Shown here one piece after another: positions 18,650 through 30,229 of a stretch of 64,000 nt of DNA. Origin of the DNA: Vombatus ursinus (Eukaryota; Chordata; Mammalia; Diprotodontia; Vombatidae); assembly GCF_900497805.2 (NCBI RefSeq), contig NW_020954550.1, positions 32,093,184 to 32,157,183 on the forward strand, in the 5' to 3' direction. A program made the translations under genes and the position numbers. Positions within the stretch are counted from its first letter, which is position 1. The number at the start of each line of letters is the position of its first letter. Under the pieces are notes generated by a model. It had not been told where the DNA came from. It searched no databases and saw only the letters and a list, made by a program, of their open reading frames with translations.

Positions 18650-21400
18650 AACAACCATGAGAGACTATTTATCCAAAGACAGACAAGGAGATGGAATTTT
18701 AATTATGGAAAAAACCAGCAAGCCAGTTTGATAGAAATGAAGAGTGTGTAGAGAGGATAAATAGGAACTCAAAATGGAAAGGTAGTGGAATACAAGACTG
18801 AAGAGGGTTTTAAATACCAAGGTGAGAATTTTGTAATTTATCTAAGAGGTAATAGGGAGTTATTGAAGATTTTTTTAATGGAGAGGAGTGACATGTAAGA
18901 CCTCTGGTTTTGGATTATCATTTTAATAGTTCTGTAGGAGAGGAATTAGAGAGGAAAGAGACTGGGGAGCAAAAAGGCCAACTAGGAGGCTATAGCAATA
19001 ATCCATGTGAAAAGAAGAGTTGTTTATATGCATACAAAACATACATTAGAACTGACAAGAGGTAGCAAGTGAACAGACATAGAAATTGAGGGAGAAAAAA
19101 GAAACAAGGATGTGTCTAAAGTTGCAAACCTGAGTGAATGGAAGGATGATGGTGCCATCAACATAAAGAGGAAATTTGGAGAAGAGGTAGGTTTTGAGGA
19201 AAAGATAATGAATTCTGTTTTGGATATGTTGATCTTGAGATCTATATGAGACATACAGATAGAGAAGTCCATCAGTCAACTGATAATACAGGACTGAAGT
19301 TTAGAAATGAGATTAGAGTTGTATATATAGATCTAGGAGTTATCTGTTTATATATGATAAGTAAACCTACTGTCGCTGATGAGGTAATCAAGGAATAGAG
19401 GGTAGGATTGGTTGGTTGATCATTGTCCTTTGTTCTTGAAGAGGACCAAAATGACATAACCATGTTGGGCTTATGATACACTGTGTCTGACCATGACTGA
19501 TCAAACCAATATGAGCTTGGAAGGCTCCACCACAAGTCAGGCACAAAAAGTCCATATAAACATTTGGAATGGAGAGATCTCTGAATTTGCACATCTCACA
19601 TTTCTTTTGAGCTAATGCAATTCTGCTTCACTCATAGAGCACAGCACCGTCTTTGGTGTAGACCTCAAAGGATGCCATACTGGGCAGTCTTTTTGCAGAG
19701 TTTCTCATGTCATGCAGTCAATTCCAAAGATCTCCAGAGATATCTTCAAAGTGTCCTTGTATTGCTTCTTCTGACCTCCATGTGAGCACTTGACTTGAGT
19801 GAGTTCTCCATAAAATAGTCTTTTAGGCAAATGTATGTTTGACATTCAAACAATGTGGCCAGACAATGTGCTCTCTGCAGTAGAGTTTGAATGCTTGGCA
19901 GTTTAGCTGGAGAAAGAACTTCAATGTCCAGTACCTTACTTGCCAGGTGATCTTCAAAATCTTCCCAAGACAATTCAAATGGAAGTGAGAGTAAGAAGAG
20001 AATAGAAGAAGGCTCAGGATTAGAGCATTTAGAAATACCCACATTAGTTGCTGGGAGAAAAAAGGTGATCCCGTGAAGGAAACTGACAAGTAAGGTTTAA
20101 ACAGGTAGGAAATGAACCAAGAAAAAAGCAATGTCACAGAATTCAAGGGTGAAGAGAACGGGGTGACCAACATTGTCAAAAACTACAAAGAATGTCAAGA
20201 GGAGTGAGGAACAAGAAAAGGTTATTGGCTTACTAGTTAGGAGATCATTGGCAATATTGAAGAAAACAATTTTAGTTGAATACTGGGGTTGGAAGCCAGA
20301 TGCCAAGAGATTAAAAATGTGAATAAGGGATTAGGAAATTCAGCAAAAAGAGTAGGCAACCCTGTTTGAGGAGTTTGACTATGAAAGGAAAAAGAGGTAT
20401 AGTATGATGGCTACAAGAGATTTCAGGGTCAAGTAAATCTTGTTGAAGATAGAAGAGACTTGCAAACATATCCAGCTCCTTATTGAGCCAGCAGATAAAG
20501 AAATACTGAATATAATGGAGCAATGAAGATGATCAAAGAAGCAAGTTTCAAAAGGAGACAGGAGGGAATGGGATCAAGAGCAAGAGTAGATAGGTTAACC
20601 TTATCAAGAAGGCCCACCTTTTCCCTCAATACTAGAAAAGGAGAAAAGGATGCAAGTGGATTATGAAGAGATATTCAAGGTATGAAGCATAAGAGAAAAG
20701 TGAGAACATGATGGATGAACTCTCGGTGATGTAAGAGATTGAGAAGGAGTTGGCAATGTAGGAAGGATGAGGAGAGAAGCAAAGATTAAGAATAGTTGCT
20801 TTAAGAGTGTGATAGAGAGCTAATCGGGGAAAAATAAAAATATAACTTTGTAATAAAGGGGACCTAGCTAAGACTAAACAAAAAAGTTGCAATGAACCCA
20901 GCTGGCATAGTTGTGTGATTTTTCTCCAGTAGCACTCATCAGAATATGACATAAAGCAAAGAGAGTAGATGGTGGGGGCAGTGTAGGGTTAGGGTTCACC
21001 AAGTTGTGACTGGCAAAAGGACATAAGGCAATGATGTTTAGGATAGTTAATAGTATGTAACCTAACTAGCCAGTGCTAGGATTAAGACTGTGAACAGAGA
21101 AGTCAGTCCAGAAAAACAGAGATGGATTAGAGAAGAAGGAGGAGTCGAAGGAATGGTGGCCATGGTAAGAAGAGAAAATGGGTTTAGAAGGGATGAGGCA
21201 GAAAGAGAGAATGAAGGATAATAGGTTGTTGTTAGAGAAAAGATTTTCAGAGATCATAAGAGCATGAAGATGGAATAGTTTGGGGCAGAAAGATCAAACA
21301 TCCAACAATCCTGATATGTGAGTAAAGTAGAGAAAATGTCAAGGTTGTGGGTTTTTAGGTTGACAAAATGGGAAGGCAAAGAGGATTTAAAGGGGGAAAA
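18650..21400 (-). mobile_element. L2 LINE, long ORF2 relic, split by an RTE insertion
   Basis: The longest L2 in the window. On the minus strand, 20097-20306 reads into FDNVGHPVLF, the degraded form of the L2 reverse-transcriptase AFDTVDHPLL motif. 19823-20179 holds WFISYL then a VSFTGSPFFS-like run. Downstream, 19024-19272 has NISKTEFIIF SSKP, matching the segment after the catalytic domain. The order is right for one element, with its 3' side near 18650. The 19407-19990 RTE interrupts it. Stops in every frame; dead and ancient. Confidence 0.75.
19407..19990 (-). mobile_element. RTE-clade LINE 3' end inside L2
   Basis: 5'-truncated minus-strand RTE. It starts at the 3' terminus (cattgtcctttgttcttgaa, gaggaccaaaatgacataac), then ctgaccatgactgatcaaac, gccacaagtcaggcac-type steps and gaatgcttggcagtttagct. 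It matches 27160-27720 throughout. The L2 reads on at about 19990. The C-terminal frame contains YLCLTC-type Cys residues (KFRDLSIPNVYMDFLCLTC), as in the other copy. Confidence 0.85.
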
Positions 21401-21409
21401 GGACAAAAT

Positions 21410-21570
21410 TTGGAACCAGAGGACACAGACTGAGTTCATATCCTGATTCTGGTACTTACTTCCTATATGACCTGAGCCAAATAACTCAGCCTCTCTGGGC
21501 CTTAGTTTCCTCAACTCTAAAATGATGAGGGTGGGCTAAATGACATTGAAGATCCCTTTTATCTTGTGGA
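21410..21570 (+). mobile_element. MIR SINE
   Basis: Sense MIR: actgagttcatatcctgatt, ctggtacttacttcctatat, gacctgagccaaataactca, gcctctctgggccttagttt, cctcaactctaaaatgatga. The sequence after it (21580-21670) resembles another CORE-SINE in antisense. Confidence 0.8.
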
Positions 21571-22699
21571 ATCACAAAAATTGAGAGTTGTAGGGACCTT
21601 AGCAGCCATATAATCCAACTCATACACTAAGGAATCTCTACTGGATTATGAATCTATGATTCATTCTTTGAATTAATTAATTAACAAAATAAAGAATAAC
21701 AAATAATTGTAAAAATATTCATTGTTCATATTTGAAGTACACTAATATAATAAAAATCATAAGGCTCCCTAAATAAATTTATTGCCTTAGAATAATGCCA
21801 CTCAAACTCCACAGGGGATGAAAATTAGACAAAATAATCAAAATTCATTTGGAGGAACAGAAATTCTAGTATTTCAAGGGAGACAATTTATTTTAACAAG
21901 AAGGAATGAAAAGGGAATAAAATTTCCAGATTTCAAATTATAATTTAATAAGGCAGCAATTATAAGATCTATTTGATACTAGTTAAAAATGAGAAAAGCA
22001 GTTCAGTGGAACTGACAAAATAAGCAAGAAACAATCAAACTCAATAGTATGGTGTTCAATGAATCTGAGAATATGACTTAGAGAAGAACCTCCTATTTGA
22101 TCAGAACTGATGGAAGACTGGGAAATATATTCCATTATTCAAAATTGATAAATTACCTTAATATAAAATGTTGCACCTAAAAAAAAATATAAGACAATAA
22201 GATCAAGTATTTTCACAATTTTGGCTTAGGGGAAAATTATTAATTAAACAAGAAACAGGAAATCCCAAAAGATAAAATAAATTATTTTAATTATATGAAT
22301 TTGAAAATCTTTTGCACAGACAAAATCAATTCATCAAAGATTAGAAGGGAAACTATTGATTGGGCAAAAATATTTGCATCAAATATCTCTGATAAGGATA
22401 TGATAGCCAATATACACAGGGAACTAACAAGAATATACAAGGCCAAGAGCCATTTCTAGATGGATAGTCAAATTATATGAAAGGTGTCAAAAGAAGTGCC
22501 AACTACCAACCACCACCATATGAAAGATTGGTCCAAATCACCAATAAGAAAAATGTAAACCAAACAACTGTAAGATTTCACTTCACATCCAACAAATTGG
22601 CAAAGATTACAAAATATGGAGATAATCTATATTGGAAGAATACTACTTTTATTGGAGCTATGAATTGCCACTCTAAAAGGCAATCAGGAGTTAACACTG

Positions 22700-22757
22700 T
22701 TTTTTTTTGAAGCAACTGGGATTAAGTGACTTGCCCAGGGTCACAGAGCTAGTAGAG
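22700..22757 (-). mobile_element. tRNA-derived SINE fragment
   Basis: Antisense 3' part: t-run, gaagcaactgggattaagtg, acttgcccagggtcacagag, ctagtagag. Inserted in the L1 relic and truncated. Confidence 0.75.
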
Positions 22758-22785
22758 AGTTATACCTTTTTAAAAAAGTGACTAA

Positions 22786-22932
22786 GGGACAGCTAGGTGG
22801 AGTAGTGGGTAGAGCACTGACCCTGAAATCAGGAGGACCTGAGTTCAAATCTGGCCTCAGACCAAACACTTGACACTTAATAGCTATGTGACCCTGGGTA
22901 AGGTACTTAACCCCAATTGCCTAAAAAAAAAA
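22786..22932 (+). mobile_element. tRNA-derived SINE, complete
   Basis: Full copy: gggacagctaggtggagtag, tgggtagagcactgaccctg, aaatcaggaggacctgagtt, caaatctggcctcag, gctatgtgaccctgggtaag, ttaaccccaattgcc, then an A-tail. Target duplication tgactaa at 22779-22785 and 22933-22939, within longer matching A-rich flanks. Inserted by L1-type target-primed reverse transcription into the L1 relic. Confidence 0.92.
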
Positions 22933-23460
22933 TGACTAAAATGTTTGTACCCTTTTATCCAGAGTTCCACTATTAGAACCCAAGAAAACAAAAGACATAA
23001 AGAAAGTCCCATTTCCAACAAAATGCTCATATCAACATTTTTGTGGTAGTAAATTACTAGCAACAAAATAGGTGCCTATCAGTTAGAGAATAACCAAACT
23101 AACTGGTAAATATAAGTGTCATGGACTATTATTGGACCTTAAGAAATAATGATATAAAGAATTCAAAGAAGCAAAAGAAAACTTTTTGATGAAAAGTATT
23201 GATGTGAGGTTAAATAAGCAGAACCAGGAAAATCATACATATACACACACATAATGACTTTGACAATGAAAATTTAAAATTTAAAAACCCATACCTGAAT
23301 GCTGCAAAAGAGTTGAAAAATGTACCTCCCTTCTTTCATTGCAGAGACATGGAACTATGAATGTTAAATATGGATATGTTGTCAAAGACAGGAAAAATGT
23401 TAGCTAGTTTTCCTGAACTATTTTTTCTCTATTTCTTTTAAAATCTTTTTTTTTTAAAGA

Positions 23461-24740
23461 AGGAATGTCTTTCCAGGTAGGGAAAGTGAGGAGGGATATA
23501 TTTACAAATGAATGTGTATGGAAGGAGTGTTGATGTAGGTATCACTAATCCATTGAGTCTCCCAGTCTGCTTGACAAGATTACAACATGCCATATTTGAG
23601 TGGTCCTTTTGTAATTTTTAAGGGAGACAGACTTTGAGCAATTAAGTTTGTATATGAAAAGGTCAAAATGGGCACTTGCCCCAGGAATAGATTATCTTGG
23701 TATTCTTTTTTCAATCATTCACTGATTTAGGCAAAAGGAAGAGAGTAAGACTTTTAAAAGGCAGGGGTGGGGATGATCCTGATCAAATCAGTCAAGAGAA
23801 TCAGCTTAAGAGTGAGTTGGTAGGAATCCATTCTGGAGGAAGCTCTGAGGATTCTCAAGTTTAGTCAATAAGTATTTTTCAAATGCCCACTATGTGCCAG
23901 GCACCGTGCTAAGTTCTCCTCTAAGTTCTTCTCTTTCAGCAAAGGGAGAGAGGATTCCTTTCTTTCTCCCTGCTTCCTCCCTCCCCTTAGCAATGGTATC
24001 ACATGGCAGAAGTACATGGCCATAACAAATATGTGCTTGGGCAAATTCTGACAGGGGAAGGTTTCAAGGATTTATATGGAACCAGATACTGGAATTAGTG
24101 GAAAAACAGCATTCAACAAGAAATGTCTGGTCTCATACATGTCTCATAGAGACACATCACAGACTATGTGATCAAACCAGCAGTGGAGACAAGGTCAGTG
24201 GGCTCCAGACAGAGCATCATGATGGTAACACTAGAAAACGTCAGCAGTTCTACACCAGAGCATAAAAGGATAGGACATGCTTCTCCTGAAATTCTCTTCA
24301 TCCGACAAGATATCTTGGTTAGTTGCCTTGTTGTGCTTGGTTTATTGGGCCTAATCTCCACAAGTCTAATTCTCTGCTGATTGACAATAGTCTCTGCAGC
24401 CTCCAGTTTCTAGTTAAGCTGAAATCCTTGGCTAGGTTCCTGCCAGGCGCTCTCAGGAAAGAACTAAAATCTTTACCTTAGAACTAGCAGGAATACTCCT
24501 CATGTCTGCTACCTTGGATCATTGACTTTGAGTCCTGCCATCTGCTAAATGTTGGAAACATTGTTCCAAGCTCCAAATATTCACCCTTCCAGCCTCTCTA
24601 CACTGAAAGCTGGGGCTCAGGAAGCAGTGTATTTTAGTTTAGGATAAAGAGCCTCACACATTTGCCTCAGCCATGTGTGCCCTCTGGCTGTCCACTAAAT
24701 CACATGGGTTATAGCTCACGAATTATAGTCTTAGGGAAAG
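23461..24740. other. Unassigned stretch
   Basis: About 1.3 kb without a clear repeat, except a short L2-like phrase at 23880-23915 (aaatgcccactatgtgccag, gcaccgtgctaag). Overlapping frames at 24164-24380 on both strands include a hydrophobic run (SCLVVLGLLGLISTSLILC) but no known family, start context or splice logic, so I do not call a gene. Confidence 0.35.
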
Positions 24741-24741
24741 T

Positions 24742-24895
24742 AAAATTATAGAGAATTTTATTCCTGGGGTAGCTATATCTTATGAATTAAGTGCTAGTCC
24801 CAGAGGTTACACTGACTGCCTCAGGGTCACATGCTTAGTACCTGATGCAAGAATCAGACCCAGGTCTTTCTTCCTTAATGTTAAAACCTGTCTCT
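24742..24895 (-). mobile_element. MIR SINE
   Basis: Antisense MIR remains: ggttacactgactgcctcag, ggtcacatgcttagtacctg, atgcaagaatcagacccagg, tctttcttccttaatg. Confidence 0.6.
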
Positions 24896-25165
24896 AAAGG
24901 AGTTTTAGCAGGGAGAATGAGGATAGGAGACAGATGGTAAAGGGTTTAGCTGTGAGTGTGTGGCACCATGTGCTGGCAAAGAGAGGATGGTAGCAGGGTC
25001 AGGATAAGATAGATGAAACCACAGGCTATTTGTAGGCTAAAAGGAAAGGGCCAGTAGAGAGATGATTGAAAGAGTAAAATCCTGGAGGAAACAAGCAGGG
25101 ATGAGATCAAAGACAATTGAGATGAAAGTTAGACTTAATAGAAAAAGAGGCTGCCTAGTGCAGGA
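24896..25165 (-). mobile_element. L2 LINE ORF2 fragment
   Basis: Antisense L2 reverse-transcriptase upstream region: ggctatttgtaggctaaaag, gaaagggccagtagagagat, cctggaggaaacaagcaggg, atgagatcaaagacaattga. Same block as about 200-320 and 20540-20620. Confidence 0.6.
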
Positions 25166-25244
25166 GATGGAACTGGCAGACTAAAAGCTTTTATTTACAA
25201 AAAAAAAAAAAAGAAAGATTATGTAGATAAGGCACAACTGTGAA

Positions 25245-25640
25245 GCAATCTTAATTTGTCCCTGATGCCCTCATACTCTTTAGCATCCATTCCTCCAAAT
25301 CTACCTTTATCGTCTCCTCGTGTTACTGTGGGCCTGTTCTTAAATGTGGAGTCATCTTTGATATTTTCCTTTCTTTTGTCTCTTATGTCTGGTTACTCAA
25401 CTCAAATGCCACCTCCCTTGAAAGCTGTCTCTGATGTCTTCATTAAGTAAAGATCTATCCTCTTATGTAGAACTTGTTTTCCAACTCCTCAATGTAGTTA
25501 TCATGAAATACTGTGTATTCCATGTGTACTCTGGACCCTTTCTTATAAAGCCAAGCCTGCTACATCTCTCCCTCAGGGTCCAAGGGTACCCTGAGGGATT
25601 GGTGGGATATCTTTCTTTTATACAGCCTCTCTAGTTCCAC
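25245..25640 (+). mobile_element. L2 LINE 3' portion
   Basis: Sense L2: tctttagcatccattcctcc, cttaaatgtggagtcatctt, tgatattttcctttcttttg, caactcaaatgccacctccc, ttgaaagctgtctctgatgt. Matches the end of ORF2 and the 3' UTR. The small frames at 25256-25634 are residues of it. Confidence 0.5.
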
Positions 25641-26327
25641 CAGCTGTGATCCCCAACCCAGTATTAGAGGCCTATGACTAGTACCCCAGTTAAAAAGCAC
25701 TTAATATCAATTAGTTTTCATAAGGAGATATTTGCATTAAAGATAGAGTAATAATCTAAGTACATTTTCCCCAGCATAGCATTGGTCCCTTCCTAAAGTT
25801 CATGCCCAGTTGTGGCATTACTGCCAAATGAATATTTCTACTGGGCTGAGGTCTGGAAAATCACCCTCTTTTCCCTTATTCCTCAAGTCATCAAAGTGGA
25901 GCTGGCTGCAAAACCGGACTGGATTCTGACTACTAGAATCTGGTAGTCAGTCACTGTGTCTTAATATCCCAGTTGAGGTTGGAGACTCCGTTCCCTTCAT
26001 GTAGAACAGAAAATGGAATGAACAGACCAAGTACCAAAGCTTGTTTCCCTGGAGTCGTTTGATCTTAGAGGGAAAAAGACTCTAAGGACGTTTCTCCTAC
26101 CCCCTGGTCTCTCACAGGAAGCTCCTAGAGAGTCACTGAGCTCCCACAGATGTGAATTGAGCAAAGAGGCAGCTCAAGCTGACTCAAGCCTTTTTGAAGA
26201 TGCCAACAGTTCTGACTACACAGCCAGTCACAAAACGCTCCTTCCAACCATGTAGTGAGTCAAGCAAAACCAGTCATAGAATGCCTATACTTACTTAACA
26301 TTCTCTAAGGCGTTCCACTTTACATGA
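25641..26327. other. No recognised feature
   Basis: About 690 bp of apparently single-copy DNA directly upstream of an L1 insertion. No open frame or repeat. Confidence 0.4.
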
Positions 26328-26339
26328 TTATGATTCTTT

Positions 26340-27024
26340 TTTAAAAAATTAAATATTTTATTTTTCTCAATTACATGTAAAAACAATTTTAACTTTCATT
26401 TTTTACAATTTTTGGTTCTAAATTCTCTCCCATTCTCCCTTCCCTTGCCCATCATTGAGAAAGTAAACAATTTGATAAAGACTATATATGTTTAATCATG
26501 TTGTGAAAGGAAACATAGGCCAAAGAAAAAGAAAGAAAAACAAAAAAAGTAAAATAACAGTGTGCTTCAATCTACATTTAGATCCCGTCCACTCTTTCGC
26601 CGGAGGTAAACAGCATTTTTCATCATAGATACTTCAGAATTATCCTAGATTTTTGTGTTGCTGGGAATAGCTTTTAAGTCATTTACAATTGATCATTGGG
26701 CAATATTGCTATTGTGCTTGTTCTCCTGGTTCTGTTTACTTCACTTTGCATCAGTTCATATAAGTCTTTCCAGGTTTTTCTGAAAGCAACCTGCTCATCA
26801 TTTCTTATAGCATAATAATATTCCATCACCATCATATATCAGAACTTGTTCAGCCATTCCCCAATTTATAAGCATCCTCTCAATTTCCAATTCTCTACAC
26901 CACAAAAAGCTGCTATAAATATTTTTGAACATGTGGGTCCTTTTCCTTTTTTTAAATCTTTTGAGTATACAGACCTACTAGTGGTATTGTTGTGTCAAAG
27001 GGTATGCACAGTTGTATGGCCCCT
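26340..27024 (-). mobile_element. L1 3' end, 5'-truncated, with target duplications
   Basis: Minus-strand L1: T-rich tail at the left, the 3' UTR (caattacatgtaaaaacaat, ttggttctaaattctctccc), then the end of ORF2 (cttctttccaggtttttctg-type, gttcagccattccccaattt, aaaaagctgctataaatatt, tggtattgttgtgtcaaagg). Identical 12-bp flanks ttatgattcttt at 26328-26339 and 27025-27036 define a single insertion of 685 bp. Confidence 0.93.
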
Positions 27025-27159
27025 TTATGATTCTTTAGAAGCAAATTACCTAACACTTTCCACGTGGAAGTGTTATATCAGCTAAATAAGCCAATGATGA
27101 CTATGCATGCACCAGACCACCTCATTACATGTGTATCATAGTTATCTGTATTGCACACT

Positions 27160-29035
27160 GGGTGGTTGTTGTCCTTTGTATTCAAAGAGAACCAAAATGA
27201 CACCACTATGTTGGGGTCAATATATAGTACATCTGACCATGGCTCAATCAGACCAATATAAGCTTGGAAGGCTCTACCACAGGTGAGGCACAAATAGTCC
27301 ATATGAACAGTTGGAATGGAGATACTTCTAAATTTGTGCATCTACATTTCTTTTGAACTATTAAAATTCTGCTTTGCTCATAGAACACAATGTGTTCTTT
27401 GATGTGGGCACACCATGCTGGGTGGTCCTGTGCCAGTATCTCTCATATCTCACAAAGTTTTTCAGAGAGACCTTAAGAGTGTCCTTGTATCACTTCTGAT
27501 CTCTGTGTGAGCCCTTGTCTTGTGTGAGTTCTCCATAAAATAGTCTTTCTAGGCAAACATATGTTTGGCATTCAAACAACATGTCCAGCCCATCACAGTT
27601 GCACTCTTTGCAACAGAGTTTGAACGCTTGGAAGTTTAGCTCAATAATGAACCTCAGTGTCCAGTACCTTATCTTGCCAGATGATCTTCAGAATCTACCT
27701 AAGACAATTCAAATGGAAGTAATTCAGTTTCCGAGTATGGTGCTGGTAAGCTGTCCAGGTTTCACAGGCATACAACAACAAGGTCAGCACAATGGCTCTG
27801 TAGACCTTCAGTTTGGTAAGCAGCCTAACGCTTTTTCTCTCCCACACTTTCCTTCAGAGCTATCAAACACTGAGCTAACTTTGGTAATGCATGCATCAAC
27901 TTCATCATCTATATATACATCCCTGGAAAGTATACTGCCCAGGTAAGTGAACTTATCCACAGCATTCAAAATTTCTCCATTTGCTAGAATCAGTGGTTCT
28001 ATGTATGGATAGTACAGTGCTGGCTGGTGGAGAACCTCTGTTTGCTTGGTGTTAATTGTCAAGCCAAAATTATCACAAACGACAGAGAATCAATCCATAC
28101 TCTGTTGCATCTCAGTCTCAGAGGCTACTTTGAGTGCACAATCATCTGCAAACAAAAAAATCATACACTAACTCTCCTTTCACTTTAGTCTTAGCTTGCA
28201 ACCTTTTCAGGTTAAATAGTTCACCTTCAATGTGGCAGCTGACATTAATGCAATTTTCATCCTCACTAAAGGCATCTGACAGCATTTCTGAAAACATCAT
28301 GCATAAGAGCAAGCACACAGTCCTTTTTCACTCCATTGGTGACTGGGAAAGTGTGAGAGCATTGTCCATCATCCCTGTGCAAGCACCTATTATGACACTG
28401 ACATACAGTACTGATGAACTTCTCAGGACAACCAAATTTTGCCATGATCTTCCACAAGACTTCACAACTAATAGTATCAAAGGCCTTGGTCAGATTGATG
28501 AATGCTGTGTACAGACCTATGTTCTGCTGCTGGTACTTCTGGAATTGTCAAGCAACGTATCAACCATTCGTTGGCCCTTTCTGAAGCCACGCTGGACCTT
28601 CTAAGTGGAAGATCAGCCTATTAAGGAGGACTCTGGAAAGAATCATGCTCACATTGACTAAGAGAGAGACACCACTGCCACCATCCCGCCCCATGATTAT
28701 CACAGGACAATCTATTTCCTTTATTTTTTATAGAGATGGACAATGGCATCCTTGAACTCCTGGGGGATAACCTCCTCTTGCCATATAACCCAGAAGATTT
28801 CAATCAGCTTTTATATGAGCAGTGGATCCCTGCCTTGTAAACCTCAGCTGAAATAGAATTAGCACCAGGTACTTTGCCATACCAAAGAAGCCTAATGGCA
28901 TTCAAAACCTCTTTTTCAGCTGGAAGTTCAACTGGAGAGGGATTGACTTCAACCTGAAGTAAATGGTCAAAGGCTTCAGCATTAGTTGATGATGATCTGC
29001 TGAGAACATTATTGTGTGCTATTCCTACCAAACTG
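27160..29035 (-). mobile_element. RTE-clade LINE, reverse transcriptase and 3' end
   Basis: 5'-truncated RTE of about 1.9 kb. Minus-strand frames run in order: 28804-29031 with GKVPGANSISAEVYKAG, the start of the RT palm; 28621-28803 with NKGNRLSCDN; 28266-28457 with WKIMAKFGCPEKFI and VTNGVKKDCVLA; an FADD catalytic box near 28130-28155; 27808-28062 with VDKFTYLGSILSR and IDDEVDACI. The 3' end is at about 27163 (ggttgttgtcctttgtattc antisense). The endonuclease is missing and several frameshifts break the RT. It matches the vertebrate RTE/BovB-related group. Confidence 0.9.
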
Positions 29036-29118
29036 TAAGCTTCATGAGGGCAGGAGTGGTGCCTTAGCTAATCTTTGTATCACAGCACGTAGCAGAAGGC
29101 TACTAACAATTATTTAAA
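29030..29118 (+). mobile_element. L2 LINE 3' end
   Basis: Sense L2 terminus next to the RTE 5' truncation: aaactgtaagcttcatgagg, gcaggagtggtgccttagct, aatctttgtatcacagcacg. The upstream L2 sequence may have been displaced by the RTE insertion. Confidence 0.6.
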
Positions 29119-29489
29119 TGTAAAAAAAAATCACTCCAAATTTAATTATGGTTAATCACATATGTTTATTTACACATAATTCAATCATATTTGAGCTATT
29201 TCTCCACAGCTGACATCTGAATAAACTTTTCTGAAGCTTCTCCTATTAAATATAGCCAATGGCAAATCTAATATTTCAAAGAAACTTGAAAATGCAAACT
29301 GATTTTTTTTTTTGGTTCAGGATCTAGGATTTTATTTGGTGGGGGGTGGGCAAGAAGAGAAATACTGCCTCTATGGAACCTTCCTCCAACAATGTAGATA
29401 ATAGGATAATATCCAAATGCAGGCAAGGGTTACATCATTATCTAGAATATAAAGGACCTCAGTGAGGGGATTGGAGCAAGTAGTCTAAT
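29119..29489. other. No recognised feature
   Basis: AT-rich DNA with a short T run (29305-29314) and a G-rich patch at 29339-29350. Nothing assignable. Confidence 0.4.
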
Positions 29490-29632
29490 TCTCTCATTTT
29501 ACAGATGAAGAAACTGAGGCCAAGAGAAGTTGGGTGACTTGTTTAAAATCACACAGTCACTAACTGTCAGCAGTGGAATCTAAACCCAGATCCTTTACAT
29601 TGAAGTTGTTTCCATTATACCACTCTATCTCT
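29490..29632 (-). mobile_element. MIR SINE
   Basis: Antisense MIR: tctcattttacagatgaaga, aactgaggccaagagaagtt, gggtgacttgtttaaaatca, cacagtcactaactgtcagc, aacccagatcctttacattg. Confidence 0.8.
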
Positions 29633-29939
29633 AATTGCATAGACACTAAAGGCCTCCCTTGCAACATTGGAAGTGTGAGCTGCTCCTCCTCCACTGTACC
29701 TTGGCCACACATGCTCTATCTCTCTGTGTATCCACTATACCAATGATGCTGGGTGTATTAGTGATCAAAAATTCATCAATAACTTACATTTTTAGGGAGT
29801 CATTGTTTGACTGAATTAATCCAACCCATCTTGTTCTGTATTTATCTGAACCCAATATTATAGTATTTTGTTGTGGGTTTTTTTTTTCTCTGAAAGCTAA
29901 CGGATGTGTCTATTGCTCTTATAGCAGCCTGCATGCCAA

Positions 29940-30110
29940 TATAGTATAAAAGAAAGACTTGGATGTTGGAATAAGACTCTAGGACTTACGTACCTGTATA
30001 ACCATGGAAAATTCAACTTATTCTCTTCGAGCCTCAATTGTCACGTCTCTAAAATAGGGATAATGCTACTAACCTCATAGTTTTGTTGTTTTTCATGAAA
30101 ACTAGGTGGT
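29940..30110 (+). mobile_element. MIR SINE
   Basis: Sense MIR, degraded: gacttggatgttggaataag, cctgtataaccatggaaaat, cgagcctcaattgtcacgtc, tctaaaatagggataatgct, actaacctcatagttttgtt. Followed by a GAT tract. Confidence 0.65.
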
Positions 30111-30122
30111 GGTGATTATTTT

Positions 30123-30163
30123 GGTGGTGATGATGATGATGATGATGACAATGATGATGATGA
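30123..30163. repeat. (GAT)n microsatellite
   Basis: ggt then gat units at the 3' side of a MIR copy; mirrors the arrangement at 1060-1118. Confidence 0.85.
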
Positions 30164-30229
30164 CAAGGTCATGAAAGTCTATGACTGTGAGTCTTAAATA
30201 AAATATTAAGTTTACACAGTGACTGGCAA

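Larger units (their letters stand above)
21690..23460 (+). mobile_element. L1 LINE, ORF2 C-terminal part and 3' UTR
   Basis: Old L1: ORF2 phrases include aaaattcatttggaggaaca, gaatgaaaagggaataaaat, gagaaaagcagttcagtgga, ttgatcagaactgatgg, ttcatcaaagattagaaggg and catccaacaaattggcaaag. The 3' UTR follows at about 23000-23460 and ends in an A/T-rich run. Frames are broken; the longest piece is 22477-22710. Two SINE insertions lie at 22700-22932. Confidence 0.8.

Noticed and set aside
20980-21000. Telomere-like gtagggttagggttc
   Set aside because: Fewer than two complete units, within an L2 relic; chance match.
24164-24380. Overlapping 65- and 70-codon frames, one with a hydrophobic C terminus
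   Set aside because: The hydrophobic run alone is weak evidence; no homology or start context that I recognise.
28134-28604. 156-codon plus frame opposite the RTE
   Set aside because: Shadow of the minus-strand reverse transcriptase, whose motifs (FADD, WKIMAKFGCPEKF) lie on the other strand.
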